The notes: a model not told the origin generated them from the sequence alone. DNA of 64,000 bases from Erigeron canadensis (GCF_010389155.1 NC_057764.1:9114001-9178000); one strand, 5' to 3'. Counted from the stretch's first letter, positions 20,513-32,635 are shown. Program-made: numbers and translations.

Positions 20513-22810
20513 CGTTTGGTTCATCTAAGTGTATTTTTCCGATGTATTTTCCGGTCATTTGTAGTTCATTACGTTCATGTACGCGACCTTATAACAAGAA
20601 TATGTATTTTTAGGGCGTACCAGTCATTAATCTGTAAGGCATTATTAACGGAATGAGTGGACCGGTTATATATAAGTATATATATGTATAGATCCGAAAT
20701 CCTTTCAAAGATTTATAGATAATCGGTTTTGGTGGTATGGACTTATGTGTTTATATCCGAAAATGTCATAGATCCGAGATATTAGACCAAACTCCTTGTA
20801 GATCCGAAAACAATGAACCGAAATCTTCTTAAAATCCGAAATCCATGGTTCGAAATCCACCTTCTTGGTAAGATTTGAGGTTGTAATGTGTTCTTGATTC
20901 TTGTTCTTGACTCATGGGATCCGGAAATATATATATAAATTCGAAACTTAAAAGAAATCCGTAATTAAAGTGTCATTCGGATGATTTCCGGTTAGATTTA
21001 GTCTAGAATTGAGTTTTAATCTTGTTTATAACATAGAAATCTTGTTCTTTTCTTCATCTCGATCGGATCTGCTATTGTTCTTGATCCTTGATTCGGTCAA
21101 AGTCGATCAAACCGAAAATACTTTACTTTTGGCTTCAAAAATGGTTCTGTTTTGGGTTTGGTGTTTTGATCTAGTGTTGTTCTTGAATTGTGACTAGGTC
21201 AAAGTTGGTCAACTGTGGGTCAACGGCGGTCAAACCGGCCGAAAAACGCTTTTGGCTCAAAAATTAGGTTTTTAGTGTATTTGGGGATTATTTGGATCTT
21301 ATTTGGTTAAATTGGATTCTTTGGGTCAAAATTGGTTAGGGATTGGCAAGGTCAAAATTATGGTTTTGGTCTAAGTCAAAATTGAACATTCTTGGTCAAA
21401 ATTCAGATTTGGAATCATGATAATTAGGCCATGTTTATAACTCATTTCAAACAATCATAATTTCGGAGTTATTATGGACACATATATATATAAGAATTAA
21501 ATTGACATGGGCATATGTATATATATAACGGTTAATCTAATATGGACATATGACAAAATATAAGACTTTGTAAAGAGTATATAAATTATACATTTATATA
21601 ACAATAGTTAATGACTCATCGGACTTCATATATTTTATAATGACTTTATATAAATGCAAAGATTAAGAGACTTTGTAAGGATAATGTACAAATTTTATGA
21701 ATTTCCGGACTTAATATATTTTATAATGACGTTGATACGAAGACTTGACGAGATATAAACAATAAAACGTGACACTATTAAACGACATATTTCTTTTGGA
21801 CAATTTATAAGGACAAAAGGACTATTATATATATTATGACATTTGACAAGACATAATGGCATTTCCTAAGACACTAGTATAGGACTTGGATGGGTGAAAT
21901 TAAGTAAGTACTTACTGGATGACTTGTGGATAATGTAGGATTGTTGGACAGAAATTGAGCATGTTTCAGGTGTACTGACTGTTCTTGTTCTTGTTCAGTG
22001 ATCTAGGGTACTTATACTTGTGCTGCTTTCAGGTGAGTTTCGTAGCCCCTCTTTTTATAAGTTTTTGGGGTGAAAAGTATACTTGTTCTTTTAAACAGTT
22101 TTGACAATTTCTGTTTGTGTTCAATATTGAGTCTGTGCGTATAGAGTTACTTATGCCATTTGACGTGCTTCTGTCTTGTTGTATGTGTGTGATTATGTGT
22201 TTGTTGTTGTGCTTGATGACATGCTTATTTGACGTGCTTTATATGGAGACTTGAGACTTTGAGACTATGGACTAAGGCAGGTACCGTAAGGCCAGACTTT
22301 GAGACATTGAGAGTTTGAGTACTTCGGGTACATTGAGTACCTTGGACTTTGAGACTTGGACTTAAGACTTGTGTACTTTGACTTATATGGCGTAACTCTG
22401 CTCATTATATATTGCACAAATACTTATTTTGACTTAAAAGAATCGATAAAAGGACTTCCTTCTTAACTAGACTTTTTGACAAAAACCTACGAACTCACCA
22501 ACCTTTGTGTTGACACGTTTTAGTATACTTTTCAGGTACTCAGGCTAAGCAGGGATAAAGACTTTTATGCTAGGACTGGACTTCGGTGATTTAGGCTTCA
22601 TTGCTTATTGTCAGACTTTAAGGCTACATGCCTTGGACTCACCCGTTTATGGACTTATTGTATTAAGCTGTTCTAGCATCATTATGACTTTGAACTCATG
22701 TTTTGGGAATATATTCATTATATTCTATTTCATTTAGCAGTACCTATGTAATTTAATGTCGTGCTGTACTTTTCATGACACCTCATGCTTCCGCCAACGG
22801 TGGGGTGTTA
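20513..22810 (+). repeat. 3' gypsy LTR with two internal deletions (A')
   Basis: It begins inside the LTR at about TCTAAGTGTATTTTTCC, missing the first ~20 bp. At about 20661 it jumps from GAGTGGACCGG to TTATATATAAG, dropping the segment that corresponds to about 5640-6487 of the middle LTR. It then continues uninterrupted to GGGGTGTTA at 22810. The terminal CA of the expected GTGTTACA is changed (GTGTTAAA). The full LTR at 34784-37931 serves as reference. Confidence 0.85.
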
Positions 22811-25169
22811 AATTTAATCTCGTAACCAAAAATAAAATAATAAAAAATTATTTTAATGTCAAAACTATAATAAAGGTTAATTTTCATTGGCCTAAAAGTT
22901 TTAGGATGTTATAAACCGGCTTATATTCTAAAAACAAGTAGAGGAAGGGGTGCCTAATGAAGTCACCATTGGGTGATGTAATAATAATAATAAAAAAAAA
23001 AAAAGTAAGGAGACGAAAATTAATAAAATGGCAAATGACAAGGTGACTTAATGAAATTTTCTCTATATATATATGTATAATATGCAGAAAACACAAATTG
23101 AACAAAACTTGCTGAACTTTTCTGAAAATGATGGTACAAAAGACAAAACGTGGTAAAGTTGTCAAAATCAGCCGAGTACGCCTACATCTAGGAGTGTAGA
23201 ACTTGCTAAACTATTAAGTGGTAAGGTTTTCAAAATCGGCAGATACACCCGATTTTCCTAAATCTGATTGTGTATCGGCGAGATGTTGATTCGAGTTTTC
23301 CATACTTGGGCAGAAAACTAGTCAACGACGATTAACGAGCAACTTCCGGCTAAATGTGTAAAATTGGCAATTCTGACGGTCAACGATCGTGTATCCTGGC
23401 CATTTAGACCTCGTTTCCATTTATATTTAGTTTTTTTAACCATTTTCAATTTCAAAATAAGTGGGGAAGATTAGAAAATAGAGAAGAGAGGGAGAGAGAA
23501 AGAGAAGAGTATCTGGTGGGTGTTCAATGGTTTTAGGCAGTCTTAGGTAGAAGAAAAAGTGGTTGTAGTCTTCGGCAGAGGAGACGGTGGGGGCTAAGAA
23601 TATGGTGGCGGCTAAGAAGAAAAGACCTAACCGGTTTTTTTTACACAAGTATTTTTAAAAATCAATATACTTTCAATATTTAAAAACCCAGACCCGAATA
23701 TTTTTACGATATGATCCAAGTTTTGAAAAAATACTGGCTTCCTCCCTCACCGATCCCAACCTAATTGTTCAGTTCCGCAACTTTGCTAAGTGGTGTGCAT
23801 AACTAATTGTCCTACTTAATGTTACGTCAATAAAATAATTTCATGTCACCCATGAATGTTCACATAATACTTTGTAACCCAATAACTAGTTTTGGACTCA
23901 TCATTATTGTTTATGATAGAAAGGAAAAAAGATCGTTATTGGCGCCTCAAACCCTCAACTATGATTGGAACCCATCATTCTTTTAAAAAAAAATTGTAGT
24001 TACATTTTTCGTCCCTAAAATTTGTTATTTTTAACAATATTATCCTAAAGTGAAGAATTAACACGAATCATCCCTAAAATTGTCAATTTTTTTCAATTTT
24101 TACTCTGTAACGTCCAGTTTGGACGTTAATTTCCACATGTGAGGGGTAATTTAGTCCTTTTTTTTAAATATTCATATAGTTAGGCTGAAAATCATAATGA
24201 AAACTTTTGCTATCATTGTTAACGACGTGAATCATGTATCCGAGCTATCAACTATTACTTCAACCACAAACTAAAAGTTCTCTATTATTTAACGAGCAAG
24301 GTATATCGATTAGCATAAAAGAAAGTGCAAAATGTAATTTAGCAAATCATTCGTATGTTGCGGTTGAATCAAAAGTTTTTCAATAATAAAAAAAAAAAAA
24401 AAAGTTTTAATTCTATCCACCCCATAAATACATAAGTAAACGTAAGATGTAATAATTATTGATTCAATATCAAAGTTGCTAAATATCTTCGAAACAGTAG
24501 TAACTAGCTTTTTTATTATGAAAACTTCTTAATTATCAGTGCATATGACAACAGGATGGTATAAAGCTTGTCGGCATCTTTTTTTTAACCTCCCCTGTAT
24601 GGCTATATCTATATACCTTAATATTTTCTAGACACAATGATGGATTTAATGTTTAGTATTTGTTAGTATCCTTTTTCTACATACGTAGTACAGAAAAGTG
24701 GACCCAACTCATCCACACTTGATTTGTTGATATTATTTTTTACTTAAATTGTTAGGTAGTATAAATACTTGACCATATTAGTAACTTTTTATGTAGTATC
24801 TATAATAAGGCATACACCCGTCAATATGATTATTTAGGTCATTTTTCCAAATTTTTAACATCATTTTCCACTACCAACGATATATATTTTCTCTTATATA
24901 TATATATATATATGACTTTTTTTCGTCTTATAACTGATTTATACTACCAAATAAAGTAAATTACACTTACTTTCAGCCTTTAAAAAAAAAAAACATTTAA
25001 TGAAATAATTTACAAGTTAAATCTCTCAACCCTTAACATAACTAAACTACCACCTTTAACATCAATTACTTTTATCTCTACCACCATCGCCGCCCCTACC
25101 GCCATCCCCATTGTCGCCCCAACCACCGCTGCCTCCACCTGTTGCCATCACCTCCGCCATCCATCGCCG
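22811..25169. other. Unassigned AT-rich DNA, no gene seen
   Basis: About 2.4 kb with no supported coding region and no match to the other elements here. It holds short A and T runs (22991-23005, 24390-24405), an (AT)n tract at about 24893-24914, a GA-rich stretch (23466-23506) and, at its right edge, a CCN-rich low-complexity tract (25080-25169). The tract CGTCCCTAAAA...GGGGTAATTTAGTCC at about 24010-24157 has the look of a short dispersed repeat but cannot be named. Confidence 0.6.
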
Positions 25170-26803
25170 CAATTTTTGAATTAGAAGAGATTGCATCTAA
25201 TTTTCAAAACCAAGAATCTGTCGTTTCCCCACCTAAACCAACTAAATTATATGTTCCATCCACATTTTTGGAAAAACAAATAGAAGGTTTACAACAAAAG
25301 GTGGAATCTCAACAAAAACTTATTAATAATCTACAGTCTCAAAGTCCGAATTCAAAGAATGAATCAGTTGTTGTTGATATCAAGAAAGTTTGTGTGAATG
25401 TTTCTACCCAAACTGATTTCAGTCTTTTAGTAGACAATTCCACTCAGACTACTTGTGGTTCATCTACTGTTTCATCCACTCAAACCTTGACTGATTCTTT
25501 TGAGTGTTCATGTCAAAATGCCGCTACTATAATAGCTGATAATTATGTGCAATCTGATTTATCTTATGACGAACTTGTGCATAGTTTAGTTTTGATATGG
25601 TACTACTTTAGGTTTTTCACTTGTGAGTTTCCTGAAGAGTTAGTTGTTCACCCTAAGCTTTGTGCTATAGGTGTTGATAATTCTACTAAATTTTCTTGTG
25701 AAACCAAAGACGTGTCAGTTCAAGTTGATTTTATTCCTGAGACTACCAATAGTGTGAAGTTGGAAAACAAAACTCCTGATTTTTCAAAATTCTCTCAGGT
25801 TTCACCGTTCACCAAAAGTGATTTTGATAAATTCATGGAGGGAGAATATGTTTTTGATTCTGAAACTGAGAAAAAGATTGAATCTACCAAAATCAAAGTT
25901 GAATCAGAAGAGGAATCTCCAAAATCGTTTTTCAAAGCTCTAACTTCATATTATTCAAAGAAACGGGTTATTTCCAAACTCATCAAGACTGAACCAAAGA
26001 TTGTCACCAAACCAAGAATTAATAAGTTAAAAACAAAGTGTCCTACCCCGGAAAAGCATGTTGAAACCAACCAAGTTGAGACCATTCCCAAAATCAAATA
26101 CAACAAAGTGAAACTTCTGGAAATCAATTCAAATGTTTCTTCGTCTAGCTCTCATTCTAGTTCAATTTCTAAAGTGTCTAGGTCTAGCTCTGTTTTGCTA
26201 ACTAGGGATGCTACAAATAGTGCAACTAGATATAGGGATAGATATGGCTGGTTTTTTCACGATAAACCTAAGAAACAAGAAGTTTCTTCACCTTCAAAAG
26301 AGTCTAAAAAGATAAAAGTGCTTCAAAACTCTCGTTCTAATCTTCTTAGTGCCAATCCAACAGGTGGAAAGAGCTTGATTAGTGAGTCTAAATGGGTAGC
26401 TAAGTCATTAGTACCTAAAATCACTAAAGTTGAGAAAAAGAAGAAAAGGCAAAGGAGAAAAGCGGGTAGTAAGAAGAAGCTTGTTTCTGATGTTTCAAAC
26501 AATTTATCTTTTAAGTCATCTTTGAAAACAAATGTTAATGATGCCAAGGCAATGCCTTGTGATGGTGTAAACAATGTTAATTCTTGCTTTTATTCGTATG
26601 GTTTGAATGGTGGTAGACATGTTACTTTTGATTCGTGTGTTAATACTCGTTTGTTTAATCCAAATGTGCTTGTTGATAATGTGCTTGTTAATAAGTATGT
26701 TGATTCGAAAGCATGTTTGTATGCATATCCCAAGTTATACCCCCTGCCAGTGTTAACTAACCACAAAGGACCCGTCTTTAAGTGGGTACCTAAAGTTGGT
26801 TAA
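25170..26803 (+). pseudogene. gag: C' gag extension (coiled coil, TQT tract)
   Basis: About 540 codons are open from the truncation point to TAA 26801-26803. In order: a coiled-coil stretch (FLEKQIEGLQQKVESQQKL, about 25260-25320), a tract of TQT motifs (VSTQTDF, NSTQTTC, SSTQTLT; about 25405-25490), VSVQVDF (about 25710), a Ser/Lys-rich basic region (KKKKRQRRKAGSKKK, about 26425-26478), and the terminal block ending FKWVPKVG just before protease. The initiator and zinc knuckle are absent. The equivalent region in D reads the same way apart from one TAG, which supports a real protein segment. Confidence 0.78.
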
Positions 26804-26835
26804 ATTTTTGATTGTAGGAAATAACCATCTGTGTA

Positions 26836-27843
26836 TGGATACTCGATTCCGGGTGTTCAAAACACATGACTGGAAATAAATCATTGCTCAAGAATTTTGT
26901 TGAAAGATTCATGGGAACTGTTCGTTTCGGAAACAACAATTTCGCTCCAATTCTAGGTTATGGAGATATTGAAAGATACAGAATTGTCATTAAGAAAGTT
27001 CATTATGTTGAAGGCCTGAGTCATAACTTGTTCATTGTTGGACAGTTCTGTGACAGCAACCTTCAAGTTCTTTTTCGACAATCTCTGTGCAAAGTCCAAA
27101 CTCTAGATGGAATTGATATCCTATGCGGAGATCGTGAAGATAATCTTTTCTCAGTTAATCTTGATGATAACCAACCAACTGATAGTATCTGTCTTGTTTC
27201 AAAAGCTACTTCGAAGAATTCTTGGTTGTGGCATAGAAGGCTTTCTCACTTGAATTATCAAACCATCAATGCTTTAGTCAACAAGCAACTTGTTATAGGC
27301 TTGCCTGACTACAAATATGAGAGTGAGCATGTCTGTCCTTCTTGTGCAGTTGGGAAGATCAAGAGAACTTCTCACAAACCAAAGAAAATTACACACACTT
27401 TGGCACCTCTTCATTTGCTTCACATGGATCTTTGTGGGCCTATGAAAGTACAAAGCAGAAACGGGAAGAGATATATTATGGTTATCGTTGATGATTACTC
27501 AAGATACACTCGGGTCAAGTTTCTTGCTTCAAAAGATGAAACAACTCAAGTGAATTTTCAACTTCCAGTCCGTTACATCCGTTCGGATAACGGTACTGAG
27601 TTCAAAAATGCCATCTTCAATGAATTTTGCAAATCAAAAGGCATAACTCATCAATTCTCTTCTGTTCGTACCCCACAACAAAATGGTGTCGTTGAAAGAA
27701 GAAACCGTACGCTGGTGGAAGCAGCAAGGACAATGCTTGCTTATTCCAAGTTACCATCATACATGTGGGTTGAAGCTGTTGACACTGCTTGTCACACTCA
27801 AAATTGGTCCATCATCAATCAGCGTCATCAGAAGACTCTTTAG
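26836..27843 (+). pseudogene. pol: C' protease and integrase
   Basis: WILDSGCSKHMTGN at 26836 is an intact copia protease active site. Integrase follows with the H..H and CPSC zinc-binding residues (RRLSHLN at about 27238, CPSCAVGK at about 27332), then the catalytic residues in LHMDLCGP (about 27418), IRSDNGTEF (about 27577) and NGVVERRNRT (about 27682). About 30 nt between the first two aspartates, present in D, are missing here at about 27546 without frame loss. The chain ends at TAG 27841-27843, where about 765 nt of integrase C-terminus present in D are deleted. The frame is -1 relative to gag, as in D. Confidence 0.88.
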
Positions 27844-29436
27844 AGACAGAACAGATCATCGGAGATCCACAAGCTGGTGTTTCTACCCGTACTACAGTCA
27901 ATGAGTGTCTTGTTGCACTTTCACTTAGTAAAATCGAACCCAAATCTGTCTCTAAAGCTCTTTGTGATCCAGAGTAGGTTAAAGCAATGCAAGATGAATT
28001 AGCTCAGTTTGAGAGACTGAAGGTATGGAGATTGGTTCAAAATCCAAGGAAAGAAGAACCAATTCGCACTAAGTGGATTTTCAAGAACAAGAAGGATGAA
28101 AATGGAGTTGTAGTAAGGAACAAAGCTAGATTGGTTGCAAAGGGTTACTGCCAACAACCTGGTGTGGATTTCGACAAAACATTCGCTCCTGTTGCAAGAA
28201 TGGAGGCCATTCGTATTTTCTTAGCTTATGCCGCATTCAGAAACTTCACTGTGTTTCAAATGGATGTGAAGACAACTTTCTTGAATGGAGAACTCAAAGA
28301 AGAAGTTTACGTGGAGCAACCTGAAGGTTTTGTTGATCCTAAGAAGCCAAACCATGTCTACAGGTTAGACAAAGCTCTCTATTGTTTAAGCAGGCACCCC
28401 GAGCATGGTATGATTCCTTATCTACTTTCTTACTCAAAGGAGGCTTTACCAAAGGTACTATTGATCTTACCCTGTTTATTCGTAACCAAGGTAAACATGT
28501 TTTACTTGTCCAAATTTATGTTGATGACATTATTTTTGGGTCAACCAGTCAAACTTTTTGCCGAAATTTTTCATCTCTAATGGTCAATCATTTTGAAATG
28601 AGCATGATTGGGGAAATGAATTACTTTTTGGGATTACAAATCAAACAATTACCAACTGGTATCTTTATATCACAAGGTAAGTACATAAAGGATATGTTGA
28701 AAAAGTTTGACATGACTACATGTTCTTCAATTTCAACCCCAATGGCTGCTCGTACAAATATTAATGCTGATAAAAATGGGAAACCATTTGACCAAAAGAG
28801 GTATAGAAGCATGATTGGTTCGTTGTTGTATCTTACAGCATCTCGCCCAGATATAATGTTTGCAACATGTATGTGTGCTAGGTATCAAGCCGCTCCGACT
28901 GATTTACATTACCAAGGTGTGCAATGAATTTTTCGTTATTTGAAGGGTACACCCAATCTTGGTCTTTGGTATCCAAGGGATATTGGATTCAATTTAACTG
29001 CCTATTCACATGCAGATCATGCAGGTTGTAAGCTTGATCGCAAGAGCACATCTGGTACTTTACAATTCTTAGGGGATAAGATTGTAAGTTGGTCATCCAA
29101 GAAGCAAAATTGTGTATCACTGTCAACAGCGGAAGCCGAATATGTGGCTGCTGCTAGTTGCTGTGCTCAAGTGTTATGGATGAAAACACAACTTACCGAT
29201 TATGGTCTGAAATATGATCGTGTCCCTATCTATTGTGATTCTCAAAGTGCCACTCACGCTCAAAGCACATTGATGTGAGATATCATTTTCTCAAAGATCA
29301 TGTTGAGAAAGGTGACATCGAACTCCACTTTGTGGGAACTGACTACCAACTCGCTGATTTGTTCACAAAACCACTGGACGAAAAGAGGTTTAATTTCTTA
29401 ATCTCTAAACTTGGTATGCTAAATCTTGATCCTTGA
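27844..29436 (+). pseudogene. pol: C' reverse transcriptase and RNase H
   Basis: RT begins after the integrase deletion with [16 protein letters not shown] 27975-27977 stands where D has TGG. Then come [38 protein letters not shown] and VEQPEGF. A single-base loss at about 28388 (GGTTTGAAG in D, TGTTTAAG here) shifts the frame. RT resumes with [10 protein letters not shown] and the catalytic YVDD (about 28521). TGA 28925-28927 replaces the CGA of D. RNase H has [27 protein letters not shown] and YCDSQSA; a 28-nt loss at about 29250 shifts the frame again before LADLFTKPL and the end at 29436. Confidence 0.88.
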
Positions 29437-29490
29437 TTCAATTTAACCTGAAAGGAATTCTTGATTCATTTTTCTTAATTTTTTCTTCCA

Positions 29491-30205
29491 TTTCAAAGTG
29501 GTTTGCGTATATTCTGTATGCAACCCGTTCTTCATTAAACTATTTATTTTAAAGTAGCTTACATATACTATGTATGTAACCTGTGCTTAAATGATATATT
29601 TATTACTTTATGGCTTATGCACACTCAGTGTACAACCCGTGCTTATTTGTGTTATTTATTTCAAAGTGGCTTGCGTATATTCTGTATGCAACCCGTTCTT
29701 CATTAAACTATTTATTTTAAAGTAGCTTACATATACTATGTATGTAACCTGTGCTTAAATGATATATTTATTACTTTATGGCTTATGCACACTCAGTGTA
29801 TAACCCGTGCTTATTTGTGTTATTTATTTCAAAGTGGCTTGCGTATATTCTGTATGCAACCCGTTCTTCATTAAACTATTTATTTTAAAGTAGCTTACAT
29901 ATACTATGTATGTAACCTGTGCTTAAATGATATATTTATTACTTTATGGCTTATGCACACTCAGTGTACAACCCGTGCTTATTTGTGTTATTTATTTCAA
30001 AGTGGCTTGCGTATATTCTGTATGCAACCCGTTCTTCATTAAACTATTTATTTTAAAGTAGCTTACATATACTATGTATGTAACCTGTGCTTAAATGATA
30101 TATTTATTACTTTATGGCTTATGCACACTCAGTGTATAACCCGTGCTTATTTGTGTTATTTATTTCAAAGTGGCATGCATATACTATGTATGCAACCCGG
30201 TTTTA
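29491..30205 (+). repeat. 168-bp higher-order tandem repeat (3 x 56 bp)
   Basis: Four units start at 29491, 29659, 29827 and 29995, exactly 168 bp apart, with a partial fifth at 30163. Each unit is three diverged 56-bp monomers with the pattern (A/T)(A/G)(T/G)GCTT(G/A)..TATA....TATG.AACC.GT.CTT. Each monomer contains an imperfect palindrome around the TATGCA/TGCATA core. Element D has one monomer at 49660-49710, and a related single monomer lies at 41248-41290. The array lies in the 3' spacer just after pol. Confidence 0.93.
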
Positions 30206-30256
30206 AAAAGAAAAATTATTTATGTTTCAAAATTGGAATTAATTCATGTTATTATA

Positions 30257-30443
30257 CATATAAATTGATATAAGATAACACGGAATTGAACGCCTTTGTG
30301 TACTTCCAAGTGGTCTTATATGAATGTATATGTGTAATACAAGATGTTAATCACCTGTTTCAAAAAACTCTCAATTGTTGATATGAGAAGCAAAGGATTG
30401 AACGCCTTTGTGTACTCCTGAATTGTCTCATCTTGAACAATTG
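30257..30443 (+). other. Twin stem-loops with a shared loop sequence (C')
   Basis: Stem 1 pairs 30257-30275 with 30314-30332 (17 of 19 positions complementary). Stem 2 pairs 30372-30388 with 30426-30443 with one bulge. Both loops carry ATTGAACGCCTTTGTGTACT. The stems differ in sequence while the loop is the same, and the same pair occurs in element D. This looks like a repeated RNA structure in the 3' untranslated part of the genomic RNA; the role is unknown. Confidence 0.7.
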
Positions 30444-32635
30444 ATTGAGTTCATTTTTCATAAAACTTGTTTTGATTTCACACAAATCATTTTTGCTCCA
30501 CCTTTCTATGAAATTTTTTTTGATCTATCTTTGCATAGATTGAGGGGGAGTTTGTGATTTTAAATCTCTTTCAAACTTCAAATGTGTTGTTTAACCATTT
30601 TTCTTCCACATTTGATGAATTTTATTTCAAAGGAAGTTCGGTGTTTAGTTTGCACATGAGCGACTAGGTTTTTATCAAAAATATACTCCATGAATTTCAT
30701 CACCGCCGATGAGTTCTAACCACAGAGTATTCACTTCTTTCATTAGAAAGTAAGGGTATTTTTAAGTAATGATGAATTTGTGCAACTAAGTTGGAGGGAG
30801 TAAAGTCAAAAAGTGAGAGGTTATGGTGATAATGTTGTAAGAAAAGGCTTAAAAGAATTGATACCCTTTCCTAAAACTTCTCAAATCGCCAGGTAAAACA
30901 CATTTCTATCGGATGTCATTTGTTGATATCTCGATATTGAATAAGTCTTCATGGACCCAATGAAGCAATGCACATCTTTACCTAACCACTCAAGTGTTTC
31001 TTAACAAATGCTTGGTTTACTTATCACGGAGATTTTCTCATTTCTATTGACTCTTCATTTGGAAGACGTTGATACTGAAAAAGGGTGACACTCTGCTCCA
31101 GTCCCCGACTTCATTTGATCACTTTGTGTCTAGAACTCTCATACTTGATCATTAATTTGATCATTATTCATTCTTTAGGACACATTTGCGTCATATCTTT
31201 GTGATATTATTGCTTATCTTTGTGATATAGCCGGAACATTTCTAGTGATATCTTAATTGATATTTCACGATGATCAAATGAAAATCCTACCATTGCTAAC
31301 ATCATTTCCAGCTTTGAACGTAGGTCTCATAATTGCATTTTTGTAGTTATTGAGTTAACAAGAAGTCTATTGTGACCTTGGATTTTTCTTAAAAGTCTTT
31401 AAGGATAGTAAAACATGGTTATCGAACGCTTAGGTGACACTGACCATGGGTTACGTTCTTTGAAGCAATCTTGAGGTTGGAAAGCCAAAAGACCAAACTA
31501 TGTTAGAGGTTTGCTTTGTGCGTTTCTCAATGATACATAGGAAATCCGATAAATGGTATACATTTCTTTCGGTCATTTCATTAATCCTTTCGATTTTTGA
31601 ATGCAAACGGATCATTCTTATCTGGTATCTTTTCTCATCACCCCAACACAGAAAACACCAACACCATAATAAAATGCTTAAACAAACAACTTCAACCTTA
31701 CATTTTAGTCACCCATAGGGTTATTTGGGTTGGATTAATGGTTTGGGTTGATGAGTTGTTAGTTAATATATCTTTGTGTAAACATCATTGCGCTATGGAT
31801 CTTTTGATTTCTTTTGACATTATATTCAATCAATGTTTGCATAATCACATTGGTTCCCAACATTGTCATTATGAGGGGGAGAAAATAGTATGATTGATTT
31901 TTGATTGGGGTAGAAATTAGAATGATTTTAAGGATAAGAAGATCAAGATCAATAATGAAAGGATGCTCACTCAAGATGTTACAAAAAAGTTCAAAAATGC
32001 TCCAATCAAAGACTGTGATTACTCATGAATTGAGGAGGAGCATGATTACTTTCGTAAAAGAATTTCCAAAACCTTATTGAAATGTTTACTCTCAAAAGTG
32101 TTCAAGACGATGTGACAAAGATCAAAGCTTCAAAGAACAAAAGGCTGAAGATTCAAGACAAAAGAAGAAAAGCTTCAAAAAGAGTCTTCATCAAATTAAA
32201 GATATTCAAGTCATACAACAACACTTTACCAAAAGCTACATTCCACACATCAAGGGGGAGAGTACATATTTCTGAAAATTCATTTCAAGACTTCAAAGAA
32301 AAGACTTCAAGATTCGAAGATTGAAGAATTCAAGACAAGTTCATACCTTCCGCATTTCAAAAGACAACTCTGATCTGTGATTCAACAATCCTCGAAAATT
32401 TAATACACACACACTCATCATTCTATGTTCAAAAAGAACATTGAGAATCAACAAATGATATAACTTCAAGAAGTCCAAGACCAAGACTGAATCAAGTTCT
32501 TCAAAGACAATGAGAAAGCTTTGAAGACTTGTTTCAACACACCAATTGTCTTCACCACCGGGCTCATCAAATTCATTCCTACAAGACAAAACAACACGTA
32601 ATTCAGACCTTACAATATATCACTAAGGGGGAGAA
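30444..32635 (+). other. C' non-coding 3' spacer and polypurine tract
   Basis: Two kilobases parallel to D 49945-51771 with no supported protein. It includes a third smaller hairpin with the loop ATCGAACGCTTAGGTGACACT at about 31414-31448, and GGGTGACACTCTGCTCCAGTCCCC at about 31084-31107. Open frames at 31500-31893 and 32082-32324 lack family features and are not conserved in D. The AAGGGGGAGAA polypurine tract at 32625-32635 abuts the LTR. Confidence 0.7.

Larger units (their letters stand above)
1..22810 (+). mobile_element. Decayed Tekay-like Ty3/gypsy tandem (LTR-int-LTR-int-LTR)
   Basis: The block reads LTR (1-377), internal region A (378-5484), LTR (5485-18383, interrupted by two insertions), internal region A' (about 18408-20512) and LTR (about 20513-22810). 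The pol order is PR-RT-RH-IN, and the C-terminal integrase extension has the RW..R.G.EYTWE.. pattern of plant chromoviruses of the Tekay clade. LTRs start TGT(A/G)ACAACC and end GTGTTACA. All domains carry stops and frameshifts, so the block is dead. A' lacks gag, PR and the start of RT. The element continues left of the window. Membership in gypsy is firm; the Tekay assignment rests on remembered family features. Confidence 0.88.

Noticed and set aside
23436..23648. Possible host protein in the unassigned interval (minus strand)
   Set aside because: Short, low-complexity translation of GA-rich DNA, with no supporting exon structure or family motif.
29491..30205. CRISPR-like or satellite array
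   Set aside because: The repeats are contiguous without spacers and lie in the 3' spacer of a eukaryotic retrotransposon. A single monomer occurs at the same place in D.
31500..32324. Small ORFs in the 3' spacer of C'
   Set aside because: They are not conserved in the collinear spacer of D and have no recognisable domains.
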